Part shown: piece after piece, positions 38,201-53,200 of the stretch | Layout of the letters: each line of letters opens with the position of its first letter | Position numbering within the stretch: the first letter of the stretch is position 1 | Notes under the pieces: model-generated | Told to the model about the DNA's origin: nothing | Database searches by the model: none | Seen by the model: only the letters and a program-made list of their open reading frames with translations | Assembly: GCA_030248065.1 (NCBI GenBank) | Contig: JASAMV010000035.1 | Coordinates: forward strand, 1-64,000 | Direction of reading: 5' to 3' | DNA: 64,000 nucleotides | DNA from: Rhynchonema sp. JSB1_4 | Taxonomy: Eukaryota > Nematoda > Chromadorea > Monhysterida > Xyalidae | Made by a program: the position numbers and the translations under genes

Positions 38201-41200
38201 ATTGACGCCGTGCCCGAAGCCGGTCGCTATTCGCTGACAATTCCAAAATGCGAAAAAGGAGATGAGGGCACATACAGGGTTGAGCTGTCGGACGCTGATC
38301 TCACCGTCGGATCTGCTGCTGATTTGTCCGTCAGAAGTGAGTCCTTTCGTGTTTCTAACACTCAGTTAAGATCAAAATCAACGCACTTGCAGTCCCCGAA
38401 GTCGTCAAGGAGCCCGACACTCCACCTGTGTTTGTTATTCCGCTCAAGACCGTCACCGCCACAGAAGGCCAGGAGTGCGTGCTCGAGGTCAAAGTTCGTG
38501 GCAATCCCAAACCACAGATCAAATGGTGAGTGTCATGCGTATTTTGTTTCAACTCTTTTTTTATCAAATAGCAGCTGGCATGTGAAAAACGTGCTGACCA
38601 CTAACTCAACAGCAGATTTAGTTGTGCACCCATTATAGGCTTTACAAGGGGCAGCCGATCGCATTGTCTGACCGGATTCAGACTGAAGACATGAGTGATG
38701 GGCGATGGCGCCTGACCATCAAGGACACCAAGGTGCCAAAATCGATTACGTTTATTCATATTGTCCCAGAAAAACATGCCATTATTTCTCAAACAATATG
38801 ATGGCTCAGGATTCCGATGCCGGTCAATATACATGCATTGCGACAAACACAGTTGGCACTGAGCAATCGGTTGGGGCCGTCACGGTCAAACGTTAGTTTG
38901 CCATGAAATGTGATGAAGACGTGTTGCCTCAATAACTAAGAAAACAGCATGCTGATGTTGCAGCATCTCGCGAAAAGCGCAAGCCCGAAGAGGAGCGATA
39001 CAAACCTAGATTCAATGTACTGCTGAGAGACAGACGCATTCTGGAAGGAACCACGTCCTCAATCGAGTGCTACGTGGATGCCAAGCCGAGAGCTACGATT
39101 GAATGGTCAGTTCACGAAAAGTTGCGACTCTGAGCAAGTTTTTTAATTGATTCCAGACAAGGACAAATTGCTTCACTGAGTTATATTTGCATTGATTATG
39201 CTGCATAAGTTTCATTCAGACAGCTATATTTTGGCCACCTGCAGGTTCAAAGATGGGACTTCTCTGACCAGTGACGATCATATTCGTATCGAATACGGTG
39301 CCGACGGTCGATGCTCTATCTTCTTCGACAAGTTCACACCCGATGATGCAGGTGCGTATCGCTGCGTGGCCACCAACGAACTGGGAAAAGCTGAGACCAA
39401 TTGCAACCTGAGATTAGAAGGTGAAGCTCTCATGCAAAAGTTTGCTAATGGAACTGCTTAAATGAAACACCGTCGCTCCGATGACTTCAGTTCCGAAAGT
39501 CGAGGAGCCTGAGAAACGCAACGAGTTCCCACCGAAATTCAAGGTCGAGCCAGAGGACCAAAAAGCAACTATCGGCCAAGACGTGGTTATTGAGTGCTAT
39601 GTGTTTGGCATGCCCGAACCGATTATTACTTGGTCAGTTTAGATGAACACACCCATTAAAAGCGTCTTGAGTAGACGTAATATTCTGACGCTCACTTATA
39701 ATTCAGGTTCAAAGATGGTGTACCGGTGAAGCTTGACTCGCGAACCAGAGCTGAGTATAATCCAGCAACTGGCCTGTGCCGTTTGTACATCGGGAACGCA
39801 ACTGCCGTCGATTCGGGCGCATATCGTGTCGTTGCATCCAACATTCACGGATCCGCCAACGCTGCCTGCAACTTGATCATCGCCGGTTGGCATTTGATAT
39901 TGTGTTGTTCAGCTTGAAGCACATCGAGGAGAATGATAAGTTCGCAGAGAGTGTCAAATAAGTTCCTTCTCACCAAACGGCAGTTAACCACAAGCATGTT
40001 CAGCATAAACCCCAATGTGCGTACCGTGTCATCCGAATGTTGATGTGAAACTCCAGCGTGTGTTCATCGTCACAGTATAGATATCGTGCCACGCATGTAT
40101 ATTGTGCAGTTAGGGTCGGTAGTTTCCGGACGTCAGTAGTTTCCTGACGTCTATACTGTGGCGATGAACACACGCTGGTGTTTCGCGCCAACATTCGGGT
40201 GCAACATTGCGCACATTGGGGTTTATGCTGAACATGCTTGTGGTTCACTGCCGTTTGGTGAAAACTAAATAAATAATTCACATGCAAACATGAACAACCA
40301 CATCAGTGACAATGATACTTGTACCAGATAAGCTCCTTCTTCCCGAACCAGTCGGGATTTATTGAGATGTATGCCTTCATATTTAAGTGTAGTGTTTTAT
40401 ACTATTAAACAGAGGGGATTCGTTTTTGAAGCTTAAAGTTCGGTAGAATTCCTAAAAAAAAGTCGCTAGACAACCTAATGGTGTCAGCTAAGTTAGTGCT
40501 CTGCGACTGATGAGATGTTCTCATTGCAGCGGCAAAAGAAGCAGCGAAGAAAGAAGGGTTAGAACCGGCTTTTACGAAAGGACTGGTGGATAGTTGGTTT
40601 GAGAAGTCCGACAACCTAGTGTACAAATGCTCACTCGTTGGTTCAGAGCCGATGGAAATCAAATGGTTAGTCCATGACAGCCTGTTGGTTGACATTTCCT
40701 TGATGTTTTTCTGTAAAATTTTGATTGATTGTCAGGTACAAGGACGGCACACTGCTTCGATCAACTGGACGCTATAAGATTGACATTTCGGCAGATGGTG
40801 TGTGCTCTCTGACCGTTCGTGAGTGTACCTTTAGTGACGAGGGCATCTATCGGTGCGAAGCACACAACCAATTTGGCAGTGCCAAGACGCAGGGCACCGC
40901 TCATGTTGAAGGTGGGTTTTTCGAATTAGGTGCGTGCATTCTAATTATTTCTGCACGGTGAACAAGCCATCGGTTCAGTTCTTTTCACCGTGGACATACG
41001 GTTTGACTCAACCTAGTTGGAAGTTATGTTGGGGAACGCACTTTTAGCTGCGATTTGTGCAAGGTACTTTATTATGAGTCCGCAACCAAGTCGAATAATC
41101 AAAATAATACTATAATAATGTCGTTTAGCCACTCGCGGCGTCAGTAAATTGGAAGTGTCGGTCGGAGAGGCACCGCGGTTTGTAATTCCTCTGGAGGACA

Positions 41201-44200
41201 TGACCAGAATTGTTGGCTCTACGATCGAACTCGATTGCAAAGTCACGGGAGACCCCACCCCTCAGGTGTGTTGTGCGCTCGCAATGCAACATCAGCCATG
41301 CATAGGGCGTCACATCACTACACTACCTTTCCTTAAGATCAAATGGTCCAAGGACGGTGCTCCACTGCGTCCCGATTCCCGCATTTCGGTGCAGCCTGGT
41401 GCCGAAACCGGTCGATTTATCTTGACCATCAGAGACGCGCGGCCGAATGATGAGGGCACTTACAGATGTGTTGCTAACAACGAATCAGGGTCTGCGACCA
41501 CCAAGTCCTTCTTAAGATTGGACAGTGAGTTCTCCATTGGGTTTTTGAAAAAATATGCACGAGATCCTTCAGTAAGATTCATTAATTCAGGTGGTTCCAC
41601 CGCGTCTGTCGAACGTGCAGGTCCATCGGTGGCACCCAAATTCACGGTGCCACTTGGCGACATTCGCACAAACGAGGGCCGACCGCTGACGTTGGAATGC
41701 AAGATCAGTGGCGAACCACTGCCTGCTGTTGCTTGGTGCGTTTGATACTTGTTGCTATTTTCTGTCAAAGTAGAAAGTAGCGTAACTGGGGATCAACTAA
41801 TTCAGGTTCAAAGACGGCGAAAAACTGGAGCCAGACAGTAACAGGAGCATCGAAGTATTACCAGATGGCACGTGCCGACTACGCGTAAACTCATCAAGAA
41901 CGTCCGATGCTGGAATGTATCGTTTAATTGCTACCAATCCAAGTGAGAAACTGAACATGTTTGCCTGTATATCAGAGAAAACGTTGATGATGCAAACGGC
42001 AATCAAATGATTGCGTAACTCATCGTTCTTCCAGACGGCACAGCGCAAATGAAATGCAATGTTACAATCAAGCCAGCAATTGGAGGCCTATCTAGTGGCG
42101 CGCAAATAGTTGAGCCTGAGTTCGGCGCCGGTCGTGCACCAAAGGTGACGACTTCATTAGAGACAACAAAGGCACGAGAGGGTGGCACACTGATGCTCAC
42201 ATGTAGATTTGTCGGATCGAAACCACTTAAGGCTACTTGGTTCGTTTATTTGACTGCATGTTATTACAGCTGCCTTTCACAACGTTTCAGTCATTTCCTC
42301 TACGGTCTTGAACCTGAAAAATAAACATCTTTTAAAGAGTCTCCGCCATGTATATGTGACCAAAACTAATCTCATTGAAACTTGGCACGGTAACTGGGCT
42401 TGGTCCAAAACACCTACGGCCAAGAAAATTTTTTCCCATGTCAGCACCCTGTCTGAGCCCGGAGGGCTGAAAGGTAAAAAATTGTGACCCTATCTCCTCA
42501 CCTTGAAATTAAAATACCGATCTGTTTCGCATGTTCTTAATGTGCCGTTTGATCACAAATGTTTCATAAACGCCTTGTCTCTAATTTAAAATTACACTCA
42601 CTTTTTTGGCACTACCACAGCTCGCGCTACTTTGCCAAAACCACGCTAATTTTAGAAAAAAATTTTCCCGTTGTATTTTTGGGCCACATAGACAGCACAC
42701 AGAGCTTAACTATAAAATAGGTAATAAGCGGAGCGCTTAGATATTTGGAAGCTAGACGTGCCAGTCGCGGAAACTTTGTCTCATTTGTTGCCCACCATGA
42801 CATCATTTCCTCGAAACTGAGTCCCTTCGTTCGATCCAACTTTGTGTAACCGTTCAGTTCTAGAGCTCGATTTGTTCGCGATTGGTGGTGCTTGCGGTTT
42901 CATCACGCTCGGAAGCAGCCGTCGAGCACCTCTTAGGGTCGCGGCCACGCAAACACGGTTGTGGGCCGCGGGTCAGCAATAATTCTATCTCCAATGACCG
43001 TCTCGCGTTTGCATGGCCGCAATTGCTGGTCGCGGTTTGCGGGTCACTTGAAATATTTATTTAGCCGTTACACACAAAAATGAACCAATCAGCGCTGTGC
43101 TACGGCAGTCTGCGACGTTGGCTGGACGCTGATTGGTTAATTTTTGTGTGTTGCACCCAAATAAATGTTTTACACAAACCCCGCCATTCATAATTTTACC
43201 AAATTTTCTACCCGCTCCCGTCATATTTGCATGGCCGCGCCCCACAGCTTAGCGAATTATGAGTGCATAATTTTTCACTTTTTGTTCTCAAAACTTAATG
43301 CGATCCCTACTTTTATTGTTGTTTATAGATCAATGTCCAAAATTGTAGCTCTAACGTATCTTGGGCAGAAGTCGTTCAATTGAAGGCACCGTGGACGCTG
43401 GTCCGGTTATAAGGGCGGTTGTAGTTCCAAGTCCAACGCAAAGACCTCAATGGACACGACTTTTCTCAAGTTACGTTAGAGCTAGAATTTTGGATTTTGA
43501 TCGATGAACAACAATAGCATTAGGGCTTCATAGGACAGTAAATATCACACTTCCATCACAACTGTGGGTAGGCTATAAATATGACGGAAGCGAAAATTTG
43601 CTAAAATTATGAATTTTGCGTTAAATTCATTTGTTGCTCGTACCTCCAAGGATGCAGATGAACCAACATAGATTTGCACATAATTAACAACAATTATATT
43701 TTTACTATCTGGCGTGCTATATGTCACCTCGGTACATTGTTATTAAAATAGGAAAATATGACACAGAAGTGTGCCTTGGGTCCCCAGAAAAAGGCAAAAA
43801 AGCTGAGGCTCAACACAGTTGAGCGAGCTTTTGTCGAAACTTAGCAGCGATGGAAAATCGGTCTTGGATCGCTTGTATAGCGTGATAAATGGGCTTTTTA
43901 CCTGCTTTAAAGTAAAGCTCTGTGCGCTCTCTATATGGCCAAAGCATACAACGGAAAAATTTTTTCTGAAATGTACGTGGTTTTGGAAAAATAGCGCGAG
44001 CTGTGGTTGTGCCAAAACAGTGAGTATGGCACCAAACGGCACACAAATAACATGCGAAACAGATCGGTATTTTAAATTTCAAGGTACGGAGGTAGGGTCA
44101 AAACTTTTTAACTTTCAGCCCTCCGGGCTCAGACAGGAAGCTGATATGGGAAAAAATTTCTTGGCCGTGAGTGTTTTGGACCAAGCCCAGTTACCGTGCC

Positions 44201-47200
44201 AAGTTTCAATGAGATTGGTTTTGGTCGCATATATATGGCGGAGACCCTTTAAATTTTTCAGGTTCAAAGACGGAGAGCGTCTATACCCGTTTGGCCGAAT
44301 CAGCATGCTTGAACATGGAGAGGGCGACTATGAACTCAAGATTACTGACGTGGTCAAACTCGACTATGGCTGCTATCGATGCGTGTGCGAAAACGATTTT
44401 GGCACGGCACGATCCAATTGTGAGGTACTTGTCGAAGGTAAATGAATATTGAACATATACTGAATGTAAACACCAGCTACTTATGGTTTGTACAAACCAT
44501 AGCTTGTATGACAAACTTTTAGCGAAAATGGAGAGAAAGACTTTCGACCTTGAACGCGATCTTCGTGACGGCAATGCACCCGGCTTCTCTATACCGTTGA
44601 CCGTCCGTCGCATGCGTGAAGGTGGTTGCGTGATTTTTGAGTGCACCGCGTATGGCAAGCCGTTCCCCAACATCAAATGGTGAGTTCTACTTCTAATTCT
44701 CGACAAGCCGTAATTCTTGATTGGAATCCCAGGCTGAAAGACGGCGTCGAAGTGCAGAACAGCGCAAGGTTCCAGATCACTGATGGGCCTCATGGTCAAC
44801 AGAAGCTGATGATCAGTGATTTGGAAATGGGCGATGAGGGTCTGGTTCGATGCGTGGCCACTAACCAGTTTGGCACTACCAGTACAAAGGCTGAGCTGAT
44901 CGTTGAACGTTAGTATTTTAAGGCGATGGTAAGACATGACGATACGCACGTTAATCAATCTTAAAATTACTGCAGATGACCCTGAGAGAGCTAAGAAACC
45001 TAAAATGGATACTGAAGTGATGCCGAAGCGTGCTAAACGACCTCACTTCCGTCAGCCCATTCGTAACGTCACGGTACCACAATCAAGTGTTGCTGAGTTC
45101 ATTGTCGCCGTTGCTGGGCACCCAACACCGACAGTCAAATGGTTGAGGAACGGAAAGGTGCAGAAATTTTACAAGCCGCGAGGCATTTAGTTAATAAAGA
45201 GCACTTGATTCAAACTGGATTACAACATTTAGCCGCTAAGCCCGAGCGAGAAGATTCTAATGTTCACGGACGAGTGGGGCCTTCACCATCTGGTTTGGTT
45301 GGACACACAGCCCGAGGATCAAGGGGAGATCTCATGCGTTGCTGAGAACGAAATGGGATCATCGCGGAGTGATGGTTCACTATCAGTGCTCAGATGTAGG
45401 TCTAAACTTCAAACGTTTGTGAAAGGCAATTTCCCTGCATTTTTTGTCATTTGGCTTAGCTCGTGGAGACGCCGGCGATTCGCTACAAAATGGCGATCTT
45501 GGCGATCGGCCGCCAATGTTCCTCAAACTACTTCGAGGCAAGCACACGTTTACCGGGGTGCCCATCGTGCTGGATTGCAGGGTCATAGGACGACCAACCC
45601 CCAGTGTCACTTGGTATGTGTTGCACCAATTACAGCTCAGCGTTGGAACCAAGCATTTTTTCATCAAACGAAACAATTTCAGGTACAAGGACGGTCGAAA
45701 GATCCAAACAGACTCGCGTGTGAAGCTGCAGTCGCTCGGCCCCGAAAACCATATCCTAATTATCACAACTGCCACGGAAGAAGATTCCGGAGATTATGTC
45801 TGTGTAGCCGAAAACAATGCCGGTAGTGCACGAACTAACTGCAAAGTGGATGTCATGGGTGTGTTGACACATAAATGTCGGACACTGTCGTGGTAAAGCA
45901 AACAACGTTTTACGTTACAGCCCCGTCGTGGGACATGCGCGGCAGCACGGATGAGGTCGGTAGGTACGCCGGTGATTGGATGTTCACCAAGACAATATAT
46001 CAGGTCAGCATGGTTGTCATAATCTGCTAGCGTAATTGTTCAGCAACAAAACTGCAACATCACGTGTTTAGGGCATCCCGCACCCGCCTGACCGCGGACC
46101 CTTCATTGCTGATGCAGCTGGTCACTATCTGACACTGTCGTGGATTCCAACCAAGCGAGTTCCGCCTCGTTATGAACAGATTACGTACGTGATCGAGATC
46201 CGTGAATTACCATATCCGGAATGGGAGGTGGTGAGTGCCATTGCGCTGGTGGCCTGAATGCTTCACCGCTGCTTTTTACCGCCGCCCAATATCTTACAGC
46301 TCGATTACAACATCCCGGAGCCCGTGTGTAAAGTTCGAAACCTGGAGCTGGGCAAGTCTTATCAATTCCGTGTTCGGGCAGAGAACATTTATGGCATCAG
46401 TGAACCCAGTCCGTCTTCGCCACCATCAAAATTGATGTCAAAGCCACAACAAGTGTTAGATTCGAATCGAAGACCAATTCCGCTGATCGATCCCTGGATG
46501 GAAAAAGCGCAAAACAAGACATATGCAGAACAGTACGGTGTGTGTAACAGCAACAGCAGCTTATTAACGTCAACCAGGTTGATGGTCAACGGCAGTTTTG
46601 TATCAATCAGCTTGATGTTTATTCAGCTTGTGCTCCGTGGTTTGCGCCACGCGAAAACGATAATTTCTTCTGCGCTGTAAACGACTCGACGGAAATTGTA
46701 TGCCATGTGTCCGGTTACCCTGATCCGAAGATCACTTGGCTCCACAAGGGGCAAGAAATCGATTTCTCACCGGTCACTTCACGGGTCAAGTCAGTGTTGC
46801 TGTCTATTGCAGAATTTAGAAATTCTTTGCAGTCATTGAAAGTATCATGCTCTGTATGCAGGGCCACCGTTCTCGGCGGTAGTCAGTGCATCTTATCGGT
46901 GCGTGGCTTCCAGCTGCAAGACAGGGGCCAGTATACCTGTGTCGCCACCAATGACTACGGCGAGGCACAACAGAGCTTCTGGATAGAGAAAGCTGGTAAG
47001 GTACACACAGCGCGTGAATATTTCGATGTTTTTAATCGAAAACCTTCGACGACTTGATCTCTTCTTCTGCAGACCGGCCACGTTTCACGGACCAACTGCA
47101 AGCCAACTCGTGTGTGATCGGCCGAAACGTTCACATGAAAGCCCGCGTCGAGGGCAATCCCTTGCCTGATGTGAAATGGGTGAAAGTGAGTTGAGCGTTG

Positions 47201-50200
47201 ATTTTGTGGTTCCGAACCCAACAAAACGTGTTTCACCCAGGACTGGCATCCGCTCACGGAATCGACCAGGCTAAAAATGGGACGTGACGGCATGAATGTT
47301 GTTCACTTGACCATCAACGACGCCATTCTAAGGGACACTGGAATTTACTCGTGCATAGCCACGAACGAAGCGGGCCGTGCCAGCACATCATCCACACTCA
47401 CAGTGCTCGGTTGGTGTGATGGCTTTTGTCAATTGATGTCCCAGAATTGAGCATACAGGGTGTAGCATTGAGGGTGTACATACAGCACGTGCGCAACTTG
47501 CAGCAATGCCAACGGACGACGAACCAGTGGTGACGGACGAGATCTCGAGAAGAAAAGTAGTGCCGACTCCCCGTGTTGTGCGCGAAGTATTCGAAATGGA
47601 AGATGAACTAGTAACGTGAGCGCCTATTATTGAGTTGATTGGTCTGTGAATTGTTCATTTTTTCACCTATATCGCTCGTTTATACTTGGCTTAGCGGTTG
47701 TTGTACACTGTATACCTTTGAGGAGCCAGTTTTGTGTGTGTGCTCGGTTCTCATGCAATTTATAGGCGCTTATTATTCTTTTGTTTCTGCGACACATGAT
47801 ATCGTTTTTCGGTTCACACGCACGCCACGCACGTTTTACCGGACAAGTCAGCCTCCCTGGATGCCGCATTTCTTTTATTCTTTCATTGTCAATGTTAACC
47901 ACAAACGTGAAACGTTTTTCCTGTTTCATGTTCCCGTGAGCATCTGAGCACGTTCGTTTATGTCATCAATGTTTATGTTCGCTTATCTAATTTTTTATTT
48001 TTGTTTCTTTCGTTTTGCTTCACAGATATCGTATAGATATGGCGTCGGTTGCCTCGCAGATAATGCTCTCAGGAGTGCGACTGACCATTTTTACTTCCTT
48101 TCAGTTTTCGTTAAGTTTATAACATGTCAATTTTCTCTGCACAAAGTTTTTATGCTTTGGTCCGGTGGTGCTGATGAGCTATTCATTGTTTACACTGATG
48201 TTATGCCTGCAATCATGGTGACACAGTCTTATTAATTTAAATGTGTATCTGGTGAAATGCAAAAATAATAATAATAAAAGATTGTTAAACAATAACTTTC
48301 TCGTGGTACCTATAGCTAACCTCGCGAAGAGGGAGGGTCACCTTGGTTGTTTGTACTACATTTTGAGCTTCGTGAAAAAAATTTGTAGTTAGAACATGCG
48401 TGTCAGGACACAACAAGGAAGAGACAAGTGCTGTGCACAGAGTCAGTCAGTGGACGGCTGCACAGTGAAAAGAGCTATGGTGCGCCGTCCCTCAAATTCT
48501 CCAGCTTTTGTTGCTGTCCCCTTGTCCTTTTGAACGACCTACATGTGTACGTATGTGTACTGACCTGCCTGATTTTGCCAGACTTTGGTTCAAAAGCATT
48601 AACCAGAGGCAAACTGGAACGTTTTGGACGGTATGCAGAAAGCAACAACCAACCAGCCCAATTTTTGGGTCATGAGCAAACAAGTAAAATAAATGGAAAA
48701 GAACAGGCCACAAGGTGACAAATTTCTTTGCAATTAGATTGTATAACTTTTGTGACATTAGCAACAGCGGTATTTTTAAACTAATAGAAGACTTGATAAA
48801 CGTCTTCTATTGTACTTGCAAGTCCATTACCCTAAATTCAGGCACCAACTCTTTACACTGTGTTTCGTCCGCGATCGCACACCTCCGCAACGACGCTACT
48901 TAGCGAAACGACTGCCGCGAAAAATGATAGGCTGGCTGGAAAAGGAATGCAATGTTAGGAACCTGCTCTGGCATCCAAATGTGTCACCAATGCTCTGCGC
49001 GTGTATTGACGAACACGGATGTTGGCTTATTATGCACAAGTGAGTCATCTTGGTTGTTATTCCTTTAGAAAATCTTGGGCAATTAAGCCCTCAACCAGCG
49101 AACCATTGTCTGTCTTTCTCATCACGATTGTAGTCACTTCATTTGTTCGCTCCAGTACCTGAAGTTGGTTCTGATTCGAGAACTTTTGCACATAGAAACT
49201 GGAGTTTTCCGTAGCACCCCACGAATAGCGCCCACTGAGCGCCCTATTCAGAAACGTTTCAAGCTGTATTTGGGGAAAGAATTTTTCAAAAAATCAAACA
49301 AAAAGCCACTATTTTCTTCATAAAGGAAGCGTTAACAGATCGGTTTCGCACATTTTTCGGAAGAAACTCTTCTAGTAAGATCGAATTTCAAGTGCTGCTC
49401 ACAAAGCCATTATTGTGATAATACTTGATGTTGGCGAAGAGTTCCACAAATGTCAAAACCTACAGAATGTACAATGTTTGTTCTGAATGGGGCCCAGGTA
49501 AAATGTTTGATACAAAAAAGTCGATTTTCCACCGTTTTCTGAATAGAGTGCCGTGCATGGAAAATTTGTTAACCGCGCCATGTTCGCTCGTGTCCAAACC
49601 TGCACAGGTCAATGGAGAGAAGGTCAATGAGAAAAACGTGCTACCCCGTACTCAAATATCCAAAATCTGCGCGCTCTGCACGACATTCATCTGCAAGCTC
49701 AAGATATCGATCAGGATGGTTGTTTTTCAAAACAGCCCACCGCACGCCCATACATACAGAATCGACAAAGTTTGAGCCTTGTGATTATATGCAGTTCCGA
49801 TTTGCAATTTTGCAACATCATCCAGCATTGTGTGTCACTTTTATACCGTCTCCGGAGAAAGCCGCCACCAGCCGACCAATCGAATCTGATGGATTTGTAA
49901 CACAAACCCAGTTTGAGCCAATAGCGTTTCGACTTTGAAGCATCAATCGGCGCATGTGGCGTTTTTGAAACATCTCAAGGCAAAATACATACATCGATTC
50001 ATATGCAAACATTTCCGGCCTAAAAAGTTCGCCCAAAAATGCTTCAATTTGCGATTTTTGAAGTATATGTGGGCACGCCAATGTCAGTTTGTGAAACATT
50101 AGGCAGCAGATTCTTGTTTCAGGCCTTACACCCTATCCCTACACCAATTTTCAGGCCCAAACTCGGAAAAATGTTTTTCCGATTTGCCCGAAAAACCTAT

Positions 50201-53200
50201 CAAAGACAGGGTACATGCGTATGTATACCCGTGAAGTCAAATTTTCCCGTAAAATGACCAGTGCAGGTTTGCTCGCGTCGATTTGGCAGGCTAGCTGTGC
50301 TTGGCCAGAGGATCGTCCTGGGATAAACTCCCAGCAGACGGAGCAACAACAAAGCGATGTCGTGTCGTCGTGGCTAAACCCACCTGTTCCATTACATGAG
50401 AAGGGTCGGCAACTGGGTAGCAACAATCGCTGCAGGTAACAGGCCTCCACTAGCGTCACCAACCAGCAATTGGGTTGTTGTTGCTGACTTAATTCTCCGG
50501 CATGGCCTTTACCTTTTTTAACTGTGTGTAGATGCCTCTTTACAGGCTGAGAAATTGTTTTCCACTCGAACCGCTGCGTCAATTTGTTGCCATTTTTATT
50601 CAATTGAGTCTGAGTTCTGAGAGCTTCATCAAACTTGATTAATTACCGACATTTGTTCGGTGGAAACCCGTTCGAATTGTAGCTCATTGACCATGACAAG
50701 TGCCCTTTGTTATGTTATGTTCAATGAATGCCATTATGGGAGACCGATGCTTTTTAGTCGTGTCGAAAACCGGGTTTAGTTTTTTCAGCCGGCCTTTATG
50801 TTTCCAGATGGAAAAGAAATTTATTTTTTTCGCCCGTGAACTTCTTGCCGTAGCCACCCAGTCGAATTGACAGTCGGTCGGCACCACCAGTTGCTGCACG
50901 TACCTCCCCGGCACGACACGCCCCCCCCGCCCCCCCCCCCCCCCGGCCCCCCCCCCCCCCCGAATATTTGGTTTTTTAAGTGAAGTTTACTGCTGAATGG
51001 GTGAAATAAATGCAGAGTTGAATTTACATATATGTTGTTTACCGTGATAAAAACGTGTGTTTAGCCCAGAGCTGGAATTTTTGGATTTGTAACAAAGTCA
51101 TTATGGCAGCACAAAAAGACCAAAAGTGGGTCATTTGTTTATGTGTATTTGCTTGTAAATGCAATGTAAAAGCAAAATCACACTGAAACAAGAATTGTGA
51201 TGCATTTTGGTCGAATAGGATACGGCATTAATTTCCAGCTAACGAGAACAAGTAATAGTTGTGAAACTCACGGAAAAAAGTGATCGGCTGCTAGATTCAA
51301 AGTAAGAAACATAGCTATGACGATACATTTGTCCCAAAAACAGTAATTTGCGCTGAACAGTAATTTAAACAGCAAAAGTATGTGACGAAAAAATGGTGAA
51401 ACATCATTTTGACATCAAAACTAAGTCAAATAGGCAGTTGATAGTACATGCATATTCAGATTCATGGGTTCGCATTTTCAGCGATGTACTAGTTTTGCGT
51501 CGTGTCTCGCTTGTTTCGCACTGGTCCTTTTTGGTAAGTACTTTATGTCTGGTGATTATGTGCCATTTGCTAATTGCAGTAGCTGTCGAAGATAAAAAGT
51601 GTGTTTAGCCAGAGTGGGATTTTTGGGCGTGTAACAAAGTCATTTTGGAGCATAATTCTGATTAAAGTCACATCAAAGTAATAATGAGGTTGTTATAAGG
51701 AAATAGCTTTTACTTCTTCATTTGCGGAAGTATAAATGTTAATGATGGCATTAAGGATTAAAATTAAGCATTAAGCATTTAATTATGTTCAGCGAAATTA
51801 CTGTTTTTGGGGAAAATGCATCGTCATACTATGTTTCTGTACTTTGGAATCTAGCAGCCGATCACTGTTTTTGCCGTGGAGTTTCACAACTATTACTTGT
51901 TCTGCGGTTAGCTGGAAATTAATGCCGTATCCGTCTTCGACTAAAATGCATCAGCAATTCTTGTTTCAGGGTGATTTTGCTTTTGACATTGCATTTACAA
52001 GCAAATACACATAAAAAATGACGCACTTTTGGTCTTTTTGTGCTGCCATAATGACTTTGTTAAAATCAAAAATCAGCTCTGGGCTAAACACACGTTTTTA
52101 TCAGGTAAAAACATATAAATTCAACTCTGCATTTATTTCACCATTCAGCAGTAAAGCTTCATTAAAAAACAAATATTCATTAAAAACAGCCTGCGCCGGC
52201 CAGCGCGGAGCGGCCCCGCGCCACCCGCGGGGGCCCCGCGTGTGCTGCGGGTGGGTGCGGGGGACCCGGGACGCTGCGGGGGCATATGCCCGTGTGTTAT
52301 AGAAAGGTCACCCGCACCACCCGCTGCCCCCGGGCATCTTTTCGCGCCCCACCCCAACCCTGTACCTACAGGCACACGTCCCTTTGTGCAAAACAACAAC
52401 ACAAGTTTTCGAAAACAGTTTTATGTTTGCCGCCCGGTTAGTTCGTGTTAAAGCACCATACAAATTTCACATTTTAAAAACACACCACGGCTCCATTATC
52501 ATCAGACAGCTAAATAAACTTCCCAAACCTCATCTGACAAAGTCCAAAACCTCATCGTTGCTTGATTGAGTTATGTCCAATCGTTGTAATTTCCCTCAAA
52601 AGTTTTGTAGGCTCCGATGTAACGTACATTACGTCTCATCTCACTCGACACGAAATGTAACAAACACCAAACAACGCACACCGAAGGGCACTGGCGGAAA
52701 GCAAAGCCGCTCCATTTGTCGTGTGCGCTCTACACGCGGCAAACAAGTTCTTCGCCGTTGAAAAATGCGTTGCTCACCATCTGTGTTGTTGTGTTACGCC
52801 ATCGCTGAAGCTGCAGGCAGCCAGTCAGGCCACCTTGTGTATGCCTCTGCCCACCAGAGAATATCCCAGTGCGCTGAACCTTCGTTTTAAACACCACTAT
52901 ACCTATGTACTCGCACAACCAGCCACAGTGCACAAAACTTTAAACGAGCACAGTCGCCAAAAACACGCGAGCCACGCCAGCATTCACACTCTATTTTTAC
53001 AGAGTGTTGTGTGTACGTGCGCGCGACAACTACACCCGGCTTACTAGCTTTTCTTGCTGCAAACTGGTGCTGAAGTACAGCCGGGGTGCTGGGTCACCTC
53101 GTGCCACCCACCCAGACGAATCTCTGACTTTTACTGCTCGACTTTTGTTCGATGACCTGCTTTGTTCAGCATTCTCATTACCAGTGCGTCAAAACTGCCT

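Noticed and set aside
43819..44261. Continuous open frame leading into the Ig53 exon from inside the intron
   Set aside because: The upstream part is the right arm of a foldback element; the conserved Ig sequence begins only after the TTTTTCAG acceptor at 44261.
48428..48718. Open frame of about 96 residues in the intron before the kinase 1 N-lobe exon
   Set aside because: No kinase or other family features; the flanking exons 47504-47615 and 48842-49039 join in frame without it.
52018..52302. Possible coding sequence in the GC-rich block
   Set aside because: Frames in both directions are Gly/Ala/Pro/Arg-rich artefacts of composition and overlap the foldback arm.
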